Positions 15,418-23,631 of a stretch of DNA of 64,000 bases are shown here, piece by piece (position 1 is the stretch's first letter; every line of letters starts with the position of its first letter). This DNA is from JAMOBE01 sp039908285 (GTDB lineage Bacteria > Pseudomonadota > Alphaproteobacteria > Rhodospirillales > Rhodospirillaceae). The stretch lies in NCBI GenBank assembly GCA_039908285.1, contig JAMOBE010000003.1, positions 1 to 64,000 on the forward strand, given 5' to 3'. The notes under the pieces are model-generated. The model did no database searches, was not told the origin of the DNA, and was given only the letters and a program-made list of their open reading frames with translations. Position numbers and translations under genes: made by a program.

Positions 15418-15482
15418 CCACCCCCTCACCTCACCCCCCTCACCCTCACCCTCACCCTTGAGGGAGAGAGGGGGGAGAGGGG
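15418..15482. repeat. Degenerate copy of the palindromic element
   Basis: CCCACCCCCTCACC is followed by repeats of CCCTCACC and then TTGAGGGAGAGAGGGGGGAGAGGGG. It keeps the sequence flavour of the element family but the two palindromes have collapsed into one with a short CCCTCA tandem. It lies just before the Atm1-type exporter gene. Confidence 0.55.
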
Positions 15483-15505
15483 CGCCAATGTTCAGGCATT
15501 GACCC

Positions 15506-17368
15506 ATGCGTCGCGCTGGCGGTCCGCCGCCCACCCCGTCCACGGGACGACGCAACGATCTTGCGACCATGCGCCGGCTCCTGCCCTACCTGTGGCCCGA
15601 GGGCGAGCCCGGGCTGCGGGCCAGGGTGGTGGTGTCCCTGCTGCTGCTGCTCGGGGCCAAGGTGGCCAACGCCTGGGTGCCGATCGTCTACAAGCACGCG
15701 GTGGACATCCTGTCCGGCCGCCAGGGGGCGATCGCCGCCGTGCCGGTCGGGCTGGTGCTCGCCTATGGGCTGGCGCGGATCCTGACGCAGGCGTTCGACG
15801 AACTGCGCGATGCCGTCTTCGCCAGGGTGGGCGAGCGGGCGGTGCGGACGCTCGGGCTCAACACCTTCCGCAACCTGCATGGCCTGGCGCTGCGCTTTCA
15901 CCTCGAGCGACAGACCGGGGGCCTGAGCCGCGCCATCGAGCGGGGCACCCGCGGGCTCGAGATGCTGCTGCGGCTTGCCCTGTTCCGGGCCGGGCCGTCG
16001 CTGATCGAGCTGGTCTTCGTGTGTGGGGTGCTGTGGTGGCTCTACACCTGGCTTTACGCGGTCGCCGCCCTCGTCACCATCGGCGGCTACGTGGCCTTCA
16101 CCCTGATGGTGACGGAGTGGCGGCTCAAGTTCCGCCACGCCATGAACGCCACCGACTCCGAGGCCAATACCCGGGCCATCGACTCGCTGCTCAACTATGA
16201 GACCGTAAAATACTTCGGCAACGAGGAGCACGAGGCGCGGCGGTTCGACCAGTCCCTGGCCGCCTATGAACAGGCGGCGGTGCGAAGCCGGACCACCCTG
16301 TCGTTCCTCAACGTCGGTCAGGGGGCGATCATTTCCCTCGGACTGATGGCGATGATGACCATGGCCGCCGCCGGCGTCATCGACGGCACCATGACGCCGG
16401 GCGACTTCGTCCTGGTCAATACCTACCTGATCCAGCTTTACCTGCCGCTCAACTTTCTCGGCATGGTCTATCGGGAGATCAAGCAGTCGCTGACCGACAT
16501 GGACGTGATGTTCGCCCTGATGGAGCAGAAGCCCGAGGTCACCGACCGGCCGGGGGCCCCTGCCCTGGCCATCGCCGGCGGCACGGTGGCGTTCGAGAAC
16601 GTGCGGTTCCACTACCGTGACGATCGCTCGATCCTCAAGGGGGTGTCCTTCGTCATTCCCGCCGGTCGGCGGACGGCCATCGTCGGCCATTCGGGCTCGG
16701 GCAAGTCCACCATCGCCCGGCTGCTGTTCCGCTTCTACGACGTGACCGGCGGGCGGATCACCGTGGACGGCCAGGACCTGCGGGAGGTGACCCAGGCCTC
16801 GCTGCGGGCGGCCATCGGCGTGGTGCCGCAGGACACGGTGCTGTTCAACGACACCATCCTCTACAACATCGCCTATGGCCGCCCGGGCGCCAGCCGCGAG
16901 GACATCGAGCAGGCCGCCCGCGTCGCCGAGATCCACGACTTCGTCATGAGCCTGCCCGAGGCCTACGACACCCGGGTGGGAGAGCGCGGCCTCAAGCTGT
17001 CGGGGGGCGAGAAGCAGCGGGTGGCCATCGCCCGCACCATCCTGAAGGCGCCGCCGATCCTGATCTTCGACGAGGCCACCTCCGCCCTCGACTCCCAGAC
17101 CGAGCAGGAGATCCAGGCGTCGCTGCGCCGGGTGTCGGCCAACCTGACCACCCTGGTGATCGCCCACCGCCTGTCCACGGTGGTGGACGCCGACGAGATT
17201 CTGGTGGTCGAGGACGGCACCGTGGTGGAGCGCGGCCGCCACGAGGCCCTGCTGGCCGCCGACGGACGCTATGCCGCCATGTGGCGCCGGCAGCAGGAGG
17301 CCGCCCGTCTCGTCCTCGCCCTGGAAAAAACGAGCGGAATAGACCCGATGGCCAATCATCACGATTGA
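15506..17368 (+). CDS. Atm1-type ABC exporter (fused permease and ATPase)
   Basis: A 620-residue half-transporter. The membrane domain (about residues 35-330) carries the ATM1/HMT1 family pattern, including RAIERGTRGLEMLLR and LLNYETVKYFGNEEHE. The ATPase domain (about 355-600) has Walker A GHSGSGKST, signature LSGGEKQRVAIAR, Walker B ILIFDEATSALD and the H-loop IAHRLST. Bacterial members export glutathione-linked compounds and give heavy-metal tolerance, and mitochondrial Atm1 supports cytosolic Fe-S assembly. It acts as a homodimer in the inner membrane. The start at 15506 gives an arginine/proline-rich leader; Met22 (MRRLLPYLWPEG) is the alternative. Confidence 0.93.
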   Translation: MRRAGGPPPTPSTGRRNDLATMRRLLPYLWPEGEPGLRARVVVSLLLLLGAKVANAWVPIVYKHAVDILSGRQGAIAAVPVGLVLAYGLARILTQAFDELRDAVFARVGERAVRTLGLNTFRNLHGLALRFHLERQTGGLSRAIERGTRGLEMLLRLALFRAGPSLIELVFVCGVLWWLYTWLYAVAALVTIGGYVAFTLMVTEWRLKFRHAMNATDSEANTRAIDSLLNYETVKYFGNEEHEARRFDQSLAAYEQAAVRSRTTLSFLNVGQGAIISLGLMAMMTMAAAGVIDGTMTPGDFVLVNTYLIQLYLPLNFLGMVYREIKQSLTDMDVMFALMEQKPEVTDRPGAPALAIAGGTVAFENVRFHYRDDRSILKGVSFVIPAGRRTAIVGHSGSGKSTIARLLFRFYDVTGGRITVDGQDLREVTQASLRAAIGVVPQDTVLFNDTILYNIAYGRPGASREDIEQAARVAEIHDFVMSLPEAYDTRVGERGLKLSGGEKQRVAIARTILKAPPILIFDEATSALDSQTEQEIQASLRRVSANLTTLVIAHRLSTVVDADEILVVEDGTVVERGRHEALLAADGRYAAMWRRQQEAARLVLALEKTSGIDPMANHHD

Positions 17369-17418
17369 CGCTCCCCCCCTGCGCATGCGATTGCCATGGC
17401 GGCGGCGCCGTGTAATGG

Positions 17419-17427
17419 TGCTATACT
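17419..17427 (+). promoter_or_regulatory. Extended -10 promoter candidate
   Basis: TGCTATACT fits an extended -10 element (TGn plus TATACT) about 36 bp before the ATG at 17463. No good -35 hexamer is present, which extended -10 promoters can tolerate. It would drive the small protein at 17463. Confidence 0.4.
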
Positions 17428-17462
17428 GTAGTCTGGTCGAGCGGTATTCGGGTCGTATCCTC

Positions 17463-17807
17463 ATGGCGAATTTTCTGGTCGACTTGTTGCTTTCCCTGGT
17501 GTTGTCGAAAAAGGCCAGGCGCAATCTGAAGGCCTACAACCGGGCCGTGGCGGCACAGAAGAAACCCGCCGCCGGTGCCGCCGGCAAGGGCTCGACCCGC
17601 GAGCAGCAGATCAAGGCCATGCAGGACAACGCCAAAGGCCTGGTGACCGAGGACCGGGCCGAACTCATCCGCAAGGCGATGGAAATCCGCAAGGCCAAGC
17701 AGACGGTACTCGCCAACCTGGACGACGCCCAGCGCCAGAAGCTGGTTGCCCTGGCGCTGAAGAAGCTGATGAATGAGTCTCCCAAGGGACAGGACGACCG
17801 AAAATAA
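17463..17807 (+). CDS. Small conserved-looking protein of unknown function
   Basis: A 114-residue protein that begins with a short hydrophobic segment (ANFLVDLLLSLVLS) followed by KKARRNLK and a highly charged, lysine/alanine-rich helical body (STREQQIKAMQDNAK, RAELIRKAMEIRKAKQTVLA). The start at 17463 was chosen over an upstream in-frame ATG because the shorter form has a clean membrane-like N-terminus and the -10 candidate lies between. It may be anchored to the membrane with a cytoplasmic coiled coil. I do not recognise the family. It precedes cheZ on the same strand, 90 bp apart. Confidence 0.7.
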   Translation: MANFLVDLLLSLVLSKKARRNLKAYNRAVAAQKKPAAGAAGKGSTREQQIKAMQDNAKGLVTEDRAELIRKAMEIRKAKQTVLANLDDAQRQKLVALALKKLMNESPKGQDDRK

Positions 17808-17897
17808 ACGATTCCTTCATTCATTGGCCACCAGGATGCCTTTGATTTCTTCACCGTATGCTGTTAGGGATACCCTGCGGGGGGCGGGGCAACGACG

Positions 17898-18680
17898 ATG
17901 CAGGATGAAGCACAGCTAAAAAGAGAACTTGTCGGACTGTTCAGTCACATCCAGCGCATACGCCACGAGATTGCGGCAATCCGCAAGCCAGGCTCGCCGG
18001 ATGAAGACAATTTCAGCAAGATGAGCGACGAACTCGACGCCATCGTCGAGGCGACCGAGGACGCGACCAACACCATCATGGAAAGCGTCGAGGGCATCGA
18101 AGCCCTGGTCAGCGCCGCCAAGCCCCACGTCGCCGACCCCGCCGCCGCCGCCGCCCTCGACCAGGTGGGAGACCGGATCGGCGCCGTGTTCGAAGCCTGC
18201 GCCTTCCAGGACATCACCGGCCAGCGCGTGACCAAGGTGGTCAAGCTGCTGAAATTCATCGAGGAGCGGGTCAACAGCCTCGTCTCCATCTGGGGGGAGG
18301 ACGCTCTGGCGGAGGTCAAGGTGGCCGAGCAGCAGCGGGGGGAATACGAAAAGTTTCTCCACGGCCCCCAGCTCAAGGGAGCCGGGGTCAGCCAGGACGA
18401 CGTCGACCGCATGCTGGGGGGCGGTGGCACGCCCAAGCCCGCGCCGAAGCCCGCCGCGACTCCCGCCCCCGTCAAGACCCAGGCTCCAGCCAAACCCACC
18501 GCCGCTGCCGCTGCCAAACCCGCCCCGGTCCCGGCCCCCGTCAAGGCTCAGGCCCCGGCCAAGCCCGCCGCCGCTCCCCCGCCAAAGCCCGCCCCTCCTC
18601 CTCCCGCCGCCGCACCGGCGGCACCGGCGGAGGATGGTCCTTCGTACTCCCAGGACGACATCGACAAGCTCTTCGGGTGA
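17898..18680 (+). CDS. cheZ: Chemotaxis protein phosphatase CheZ
   Basis: A 260-residue CheZ, which dephosphorylates CheY-P. The helical hairpin carries the catalytic pair in FQDITGQ (Asp105, Gln109). The extreme C-terminus SQDDIDKLFG (251-260) is the CheY-binding tail. A second copy, VSQDDVDRML (164-173), lies just after the hairpin. The two are joined by a long alanine/proline/lysine linker of repeating KPAPxPxxP type (about 178-245). E. coli CheZ has only the terminal motif. No other che genes are adjacent. The stop codon lies at the edge of a palindromic element. Confidence 0.9.
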   Translation: MQDEAQLKRELVGLFSHIQRIRHEIAAIRKPGSPDEDNFSKMSDELDAIVEATEDATNTIMESVEGIEALVSAAKPHVADPAAAAALDQVGDRIGAVFEACAFQDITGQRVTKVVKLLKFIEERVNSLVSIWGEDALAEVKVAEQQRGEYEKFLHGPQLKGAGVSQDDVDRMLGGGGTPKPAPKPAATPAPVKTQAPAKPTAAAAAKPAPVPAPVKAQAPAKPAAAPPPKPAPPPPAAAPAAPAEDGPSYSQDDIDKLFG

Positions 18681-18695
18681 GGGAGTTGCAAGCTT

Positions 18696-18845
18696 CACTC
18701 CCTCTCCCCCTCGAGGGGGAGAGGGCCGGGGTGAGGGGGTGGGGCAAGCGGCACCATCTCGGGAATTTCAGCCCCCCCCTCACCCAACCCTCTCCCCCCG
18801 GAAGAAGGGGGGGAGAGGGCTTTTGACAGGTTCACCCGATTGCCC
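18696..18845. repeat. Composite palindromic element after cheZ
   Basis: The first palindrome, CCCTCTCCCCC TCGA GGGGGAGAGGG, is at 18700-18725 and the second at about 18788-18820 (CCCTCTCC...GGAGAGGG). They are linked by CCGGGGTGAGGGGGTGGGGC and CCCTCACCCAACCC. The right border is GGTTCACCCGATTGCCC, the inverse of the left border at 8836 and 57365. It is in the opposite orientation to the 57365 copy. Confidence 0.85.
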
Positions 18846-18942
18846 TGCGCATCCGGTAATAACCTCTGCCCCGGAGCGATGGTCGTTGCTATGATCGGGG
18901 CCGTCTTCGAGCCGTCGGCACCGGCTCGACGCGGGGGCTCCC

Positions 18943-21303
18943 ATGGTCGCTGAGTTGGTACAGCCGGTATTCGATTGGGGTAAGGAACTCGTGGACCTGG
19001 TCGCGGACCTGGTCTGCGTGTGCCGAGAGGGGCGGGTGGCTTTCATCAATGCCGGTGGAGCCCGCATGCTGGGGGCCGATCCGCGGGCGCTGGTGGGGCG
19101 GCCGTTCATCGAGTTCCTCCATCCAGACTCAACCGGAGGTGGCGACCTGGCCGTCCTGGTCAGGGCGACGGCCCCGACGACGCTGACGATGGTGCATGGG
19201 AGCGGCGCGCCGTTCCGGGTCTCGGTGCGGGCCCGCAAGAGCCGGGGTGCCCCGGGCACCGTCCTCGTCTACGCCCGCGACCTCACCGGAACCGCCCGCA
19301 CCGCCGAGTCCCTCCGCGGACGGGAGCCGCCGCCGCTCGCGGTCCTGGATCCCCTGGCCGAGGCCGTCGTCATCGCCGATGGCTGGGGAACCATCGCCTC
19401 CGTCAACCGCGCCGCCGAGGTCCTGTTCGGCTATCCGGCGGACGAGATTGGCGGCCGCCCGCTGTCCTATCTGATTCCCGGCTGCGACCTGACGTCCCCC
19501 GGCATCGGCCGCGCCATGGTCGGCCTGCGTCGCGACGGCAGCCGATTCCCTCTCGACGTGATGCTGACCGAGGTGACGTACCAAGGCGAGCGGATGCGAG
19601 TCGCCACCATCCGCGACACCGGCGGACGCCTCGAAGCCGACGACAAGCTCCGCCTGGCCGAGGCCGTGTTCGAGAACGCCGACGAGGGCATCGTCGTCTG
19701 TGACGGGGACTGGATGGTCAGTGCCGTCAATCCCGCCTTCTGCGACCTCACCGGCCTCGCCATGGACGAGTTTCCGGGGCCGCCGCCGCCGTTCCTGGCC
19801 GAGGGCGACACGGTCCAGGCCATGCGCGCGGCCCTGGAGCAGGATGGCCGCTGGCGCGGCGAGCTGTGGACCGCCAACCGCGACGGCGAGTCGCAGGTGC
19901 TCGGCGTCGCGGCGACGGCCATCCTTGGCGATGGCCGGACGCCACGCCTGTTCTCGCTCCTGGTGACCGACGTCACCGAGCGGGCGCGCGCCACCGACAT
20001 GGGGGACTACGGGACCGGCCACGACTCCGTGAGCGGCCTGCCCAACCGGGCGCTGCTCCTGGACCGGCTGGCCCAGACCCTCGCCGCCGCGTCCCGCACC
20101 GGCCAGAAGGTCGGGCTGATGTCGATCCGACTCGCCGGAGTCCGGCGGCTTCGCGATACCCTGGGCCTCGAGGCCGGCAATCAGGTCGTCAAGGAAGTCG
20201 CTGCGCGCCTGTCCACCTGCATGCGCCCCTACGACACGGTGGCGCGGTTCGGCGAAGATGTCTTCATGGTGATGATGCCGGCCATCGAGGCTCCCCACCA
20301 CATCGCCATCGTCGCCAAGCGCATGCTGGCGAGGCTGTCGCGGCCGATCGTCCTCGGTAGCTCGGGCAGCCGGCGCGTCGAGGCCGGCATCGGCATCGCC
20401 GTCTATCCGGACGACGGCCCCGACGTCGACACCCTGCTGCAGGGCGCCGAAACCGCCATGCGGAATGCCGGGGCGCGGGGCGAAAGTGCCTTCGAGTTCT
20501 ATGACGGGGCGCTGAACCACGAGATCGAGACCCGCATCGCCCTGTGGCACGCCCTCGCCCAGGCCCTCGAGCATCACGAGTTCGAGCTCCACTGGCAGCC
20601 GCGGGTGGAGATCACCACCGACAAGGTGACGGCGATCGAGGCCGTGTTGCGGTGGCGCAACCGCTCACTCGGCGCGATCGAGCCCCGGACCTTCATCCAG
20701 GCCATCGAGGACTCGGGCCACATGGAAGCGGTGGGCGCCTGGATCATCGATACCGCCTGCCGTCAGCAGGCGGAATGGACCGCCCAGCGCCTGGTGGACT
20801 TCCGGATTTCCATCAACCTGTCGGACCGGCAACTGCGCCAGGGGAGCTTCGTCACCGGATTTCGCGACGCCCTGAGCCGCACCAATGCCGATCCGGCCCG
20901 CTTCGAGGTGGAGATCACCGAGGACATGCTGGCGCGGGACACCGTGAGCTGCGTCGCCACCCTCTGGCAACTGCGCGAACTTGGCGTTTCCATCGTGCTC
21001 GACGATTTCGGAACGGGGGACGCGTCGCTGACACGCCTGCGCCACTTCCCCATCCAGGTGGTCAAGATCGATCCCAGCCTCACCGCCGGAGTCGCAGGTC
21101 CCGGTCGAGAGGCCGACACCATCGCCGCCATCATCGGCATGACTCACGCCCTCGGGCTCAAGGTGGTGGCCGAGAGCGTGGAAACCGAAGACCAGCTCGA
21201 GCGGCTGCGCCATCTCGGCTGTGACGAGGCCCAGGGGTTCCTGTTCTGCCGCCCGCTGTCCGCCGCCGACCTCACGGCCCGGCTCGAGGTCTGCGTGCCC
21301 TAG
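18943..21303 (+). CDS. PAS-GGDEF-EAL protein, probable cyclic-di-GMP phosphodiesterase
   Basis: A 786-residue cytoplasmic signalling protein with three PAS-like segments (about residues 15-110, 125-225, 230-350), a GGDEF domain (about 365-510) and an EAL domain (about 530-780). The GGDEF signature is degenerate: GEDVF at 437-441, so cyclase activity is unlikely. The EAL domain keeps its metal and catalytic residues: Glu566 (EAVLRW), Asn in ISINLSDRQL, EVEITED, DDFGTGDASL, VVKIDPSL and AESVETEDQLE. The first motif reads EAV instead of EAL. It should therefore hydrolyse c-di-GMP, with the GGDEF remnant as a possible GTP sensor. No membrane segment is seen. Confidence 0.9.
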   Translation: MVAELVQPVFDWGKELVDLVADLVCVCREGRVAFINAGGARMLGADPRALVGRPFIEFLHPDSTGGGDLAVLVRATAPTTLTMVHGSGAPFRVSVRARKSRGAPGTVLVYARDLTGTARTAESLRGREPPPLAVLDPLAEAVVIADGWGTIASVNRAAEVLFGYPADEIGGRPLSYLIPGCDLTSPGIGRAMVGLRRDGSRFPLDVMLTEVTYQGERMRVATIRDTGGRLEADDKLRLAEAVFENADEGIVVCDGDWMVSAVNPAFCDLTGLAMDEFPGPPPPFLAEGDTVQAMRAALEQDGRWRGELWTANRDGESQVLGVAATAILGDGRTPRLFSLLVTDVTERARATDMGDYGTGHDSVSGLPNRALLLDRLAQTLAAASRTGQKVGLMSIRLAGVRRLRDTLGLEAGNQVVKEVAARLSTCMRPYDTVARFGEDVFMVMMPAIEAPHHIAIVAKRMLARLSRPIVLGSSGSRRVEAGIGIAVYPDDGPDVDTLLQGAETAMRNAGARGESAFEFYDGALNHEIETRIALWHALAQALEHHEFELHWQPRVEITTDKVTAIEAVLRWRNRSLGAIEPRTFIQAIEDSGHMEAVGAWIIDTACRQQAEWTAQRLVDFRISINLSDRQLRQGSFVTGFRDALSRTNADPARFEVEITEDMLARDTVSCVATLWQLRELGVSIVLDDFGTGDASLTRLRHFPIQVVKIDPSLTAGVAGPGREADTIAAIIGMTHALGLKVVAESVETEDQLERLRHLGCDEAQGFLFCRPLSAADLTARLEVCVP

Positions 21304-21364
21304 CCCGGTTTTTTCACCGGCCATGTTTGCGCGCGTGCCCTTATTCATGTATTGTCGAGCAGGG

Positions 21365-22045
21365 ATGGGTGGGGTGCCTGTCCCATGCAACGATGTTGAT
21401 GCCTTGGGCGCACACCGGAAAAAACGGGCGATCGAGATCGTCATCGCGGAAAAGAACCCTCTGCTGCAGAGCGGCCTGATCAAGCTTTTTGCCGGTGACG
21501 AGCGCTTTTCCCTTCTGGCCATGGCCGCCGACGGCGAGCGTTTCCTGGCGGCGGTGGAGAAACTCACCTTCGATGTGGGTCTGATCGGCTGGGAAATGCC
21601 CTACCTGGACGGCCGCGGCGTGCTGCAGGCGATGCGCAACCAGCCGGGCAGTCCCCGCATGATCGTCTACACCGGCAGCAACAATCCCGACGTGCCGCGC
21701 CAGGCGATGGCCCTGGGTGCCGCCGGCTTCTGCTCCAAGTCGGACCCCCCGGGCCAGCTTCTGGAGACCGTGGCCGCGGTGGCCGCCGGGCGGATGATGT
21801 TCCCGTTCGTGGACGTCTCGCGGCTCGCCAGCGATCCCTTCAGCGACCTCACACCGCGCGAGAGGGAACTGCTGGCGTCACTGGCCGGGGGCCTCACCAA
21901 TGCCCAGATCGCCGGCAAGCTGGACATCTCGGTCAACACCGTGAAGTTCCACCTGAAGAACCTCTACGACAAGCTCGGTGTCAACAACCGAGCCCAGGCC
22001 GTCGCCTCGTACCTCAAGGAGCGGGGCGCCACCGGGCCGGTCTGA
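21365..22045 (+). CDS. LuxR/NarL-type regulator with atypical receiver domain
   Basis: A 226-residue protein with a receiver-like domain (about residues 22-140) and a LuxR-type HTH (162-218: LTPRERELLASLAGGLTNAQ and NTVKFHLKNLYDKLGV). The phospho-acceptor position is Gly75 (LIGWEMP in place of LxDxxMP). The acidic pair is reduced to Glu29-Lys30. The conserved Thr103 and Lys125 remain. Phosphorylation control is therefore unlikely; it may act constitutively or bind a ligand. The ATG at 21365 has AGCAGGG upstream. It follows the EAL protein by 61 bp and may share its transcript. Confidence 0.87.
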   Translation: MGGVPVPCNDVDALGAHRKKRAIEIVIAEKNPLLQSGLIKLFAGDERFSLLAMAADGERFLAAVEKLTFDVGLIGWEMPYLDGRGVLQAMRNQPGSPRMIVYTGSNNPDVPRQAMALGAAGFCSKSDPPGQLLETVAAVAAGRMMFPFVDVSRLASDPFSDLTPRERELLASLAGGLTNAQIAGKLDISVNTVKFHLKNLYDKLGVNNRAQAVASYLKERGATGPV

Positions 22046-22063
22046 TACTGGCGAGCGTAGAGA

Positions 22064-23554
22064 CTACCGCAGGGCATCCTCGAGCACGACGGTGGCGTGG
22101 GTGCCGTTCTCGGCGGTCACGGTGTAGCTCTGCTGGTCGGGGGCGATGGTGACCTCGGCGTCCTTGAACACCAGGTGCTCCACATTGCGCAGGGTGTCGT
22201 GGCTGCCGCTGCTCCAGTCGATGGCGACGTCTCCCGGCCGCTTCGGATCGAGGGCAATTCGCGCCTCGCCGATGGTGCCGTCGAAAAAGGCCGTGTCGAT
22301 CCCGGCTCCGCCGTCCACCAGGGCGTCCCCGTTCCAGACCATCAGGATGTCGTCGCCGTCACCTCCGAGGAAGGTGCCATCGCCTGGAGCCGCCGCGCCG
22401 GCGCCCTGACTGGACGCGGCTCCCTGCGCCGAAACCGGCTCCGGGTCCACCCGGTCATGCTCCGCCGGAACCTCCGCCGCCACATGCGCCGGCGGTTGCG
22501 GCTCGGGATGGTCGGTCCGGGGAGCGACCGGCTCGGGGTCGTGATAGGGGGGCCAGATGTCGCGGCTCGCCACCCGGATGACGTCCGGACCGGACGCATG
22601 GTGGCCGTCCACCGCCGCCGCGGTGTCCTCCAGATGCCCGAGCACCACGCCCCAGTGATGGGCGATGGCGGAGTCGTCAAGGGGGGCGGTAACCAGGTGG
22701 GGAAGACGGTCGGGAGCCTCCACGGTGACGGACATGCGGGGCTGGCTGAGGATCTGGCTGCCGCTGTCGTTCTGGATCAGGACGTGTCCCGCGTCGGAGC
22801 CCAGCATGACCACCCGCAGGGACCCGCCGACGCGATAGTCGAAGGCCACCGGTCCGTCTTCCAGTGTCATGGTCGCGACGGGAGTGTGCACCACCGCCGA
22901 CTCCCCCAGCCCCGTCGACGTCGGGCGATGGCCGATGAAGGAGAAGGAGCCATGCAGCACCGTCAAGCTCATGGCGCCATGATGGTCACCCGACTCGGTG
23001 GACGTCACGTCCAGGACGACGCGGCCATTGCGTCCCATGGAGAACGCCTGGTCGCCGGCGAGCGCCACACTCAACGCACCATCCGAACCTGTGTCCAGGG
23101 TATCGCCCGGATGCAGGGCGGTCCCCACCTCCAGCGCCACCCGCGTGCCGTCGGACCGGATGGCCATCACCGTACCCTCCAGCCGGTCCACGTGACCGAT
23201 GGCCTCGGCTGCCTGGGCGACCTGGTTGCCGGCGATGTCGTGAACGAACCGGCCGCCGATCCTGGCTCCCCCGGCGGACAGCAGATCGACCGGCCTCTCG
23301 CCGCTGAAATAGCCCTCAAGCTCCACCCGCGTGCCGTCCAGTCCGACGATGATCAGATCGTCGCCTGAGCGCATGAACTCAGCCCCGGCCAGCTTGAGCC
23401 CCCTGGGAAGCCGGAACACCCCCGGGGACGCGGTAAGGGGGACCGTCGCGGACGCGTAGCGGCCCTGGTCGAAGACATCCTCGGACTGCCGCGCGATGAG
23501 TACCATCGAGTCTCCATCCTTTCCGAGCGGCCGGAACACATGGCTCCCCGCCAT
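22064..23554 (-). CDS. FecR-domain protein with an RTX-like C-terminal segment
   Basis: A 496-residue protein without a Sec signal. Residues about 115-280 resemble a FecR domain (VDRLEGTVMAIRSDGTRVALEVGTALHPGD...SFSFIG...VHTPVATM). A proline/histidine/glutamate-rich linker (about 340-400) follows. The C-terminal GGDGDDILMVWNGDALVDGGAGIDT matches the GGxGxDxLx pattern of hemolysin-type calcium-binding repeats. The combination suggests a surface or type-I-secreted protein, but no exporter genes are adjacent. It ends 19 bases from the LuxR gene, convergent. The start at 23552-23554 could be replaced by Met17 (MVLIARQSED). Confidence 0.75.
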   Translation of the reverse strand: MAGSHVFRPLGKDGDSMVLIARQSEDVFDQGRYASATVPLTASPGVFRLPRGLKLAGAEFMRSGDDLIIVGLDGTRVELEGYFSGERPVDLLSAGGARIGGRFVHDIAGNQVAQAAEAIGHVDRLEGTVMAIRSDGTRVALEVGTALHPGDTLDTGSDGALSVALAGDQAFSMGRNGRVVLDVTSTESGDHHGAMSLTVLHGSFSFIGHRPTSTGLGESAVVHTPVATMTLEDGPVAFDYRVGGSLRVVMLGSDAGHVLIQNDSGSQILSQPRMSVTVEAPDRLPHLVTAPLDDSAIAHHWGVVLGHLEDTAAAVDGHHASGPDVIRVASRDIWPPYHDPEPVAPRTDHPEPQPPAHVAAEVPAEHDRVDPEPVSAQGAASSQGAGAAAPGDGTFLGGDGDDILMVWNGDALVDGGAGIDTAFFDGTIGEARIALDPKRPGDVAIDWSSGSHDTLRNVEHLVFKDAEVTIAPDQQSYTVTAENGTHATVVLEDALR

Positions 23555-23631
23555 ACTATCAGGACGGAAGACGGTCAGGCATCCGACGAAAGGGGCCCCC
23601 TCCCCTACCTAAGGGGGGGGCTCCTCCCCCC

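Noticed and set aside
18681..18942. Palindromes after cheZ considered as simple Rho-independent terminators
   Set aside because: No T run follows either stem, and the same sequence occurs at several unrelated sites, so the element nature is the better explanation.
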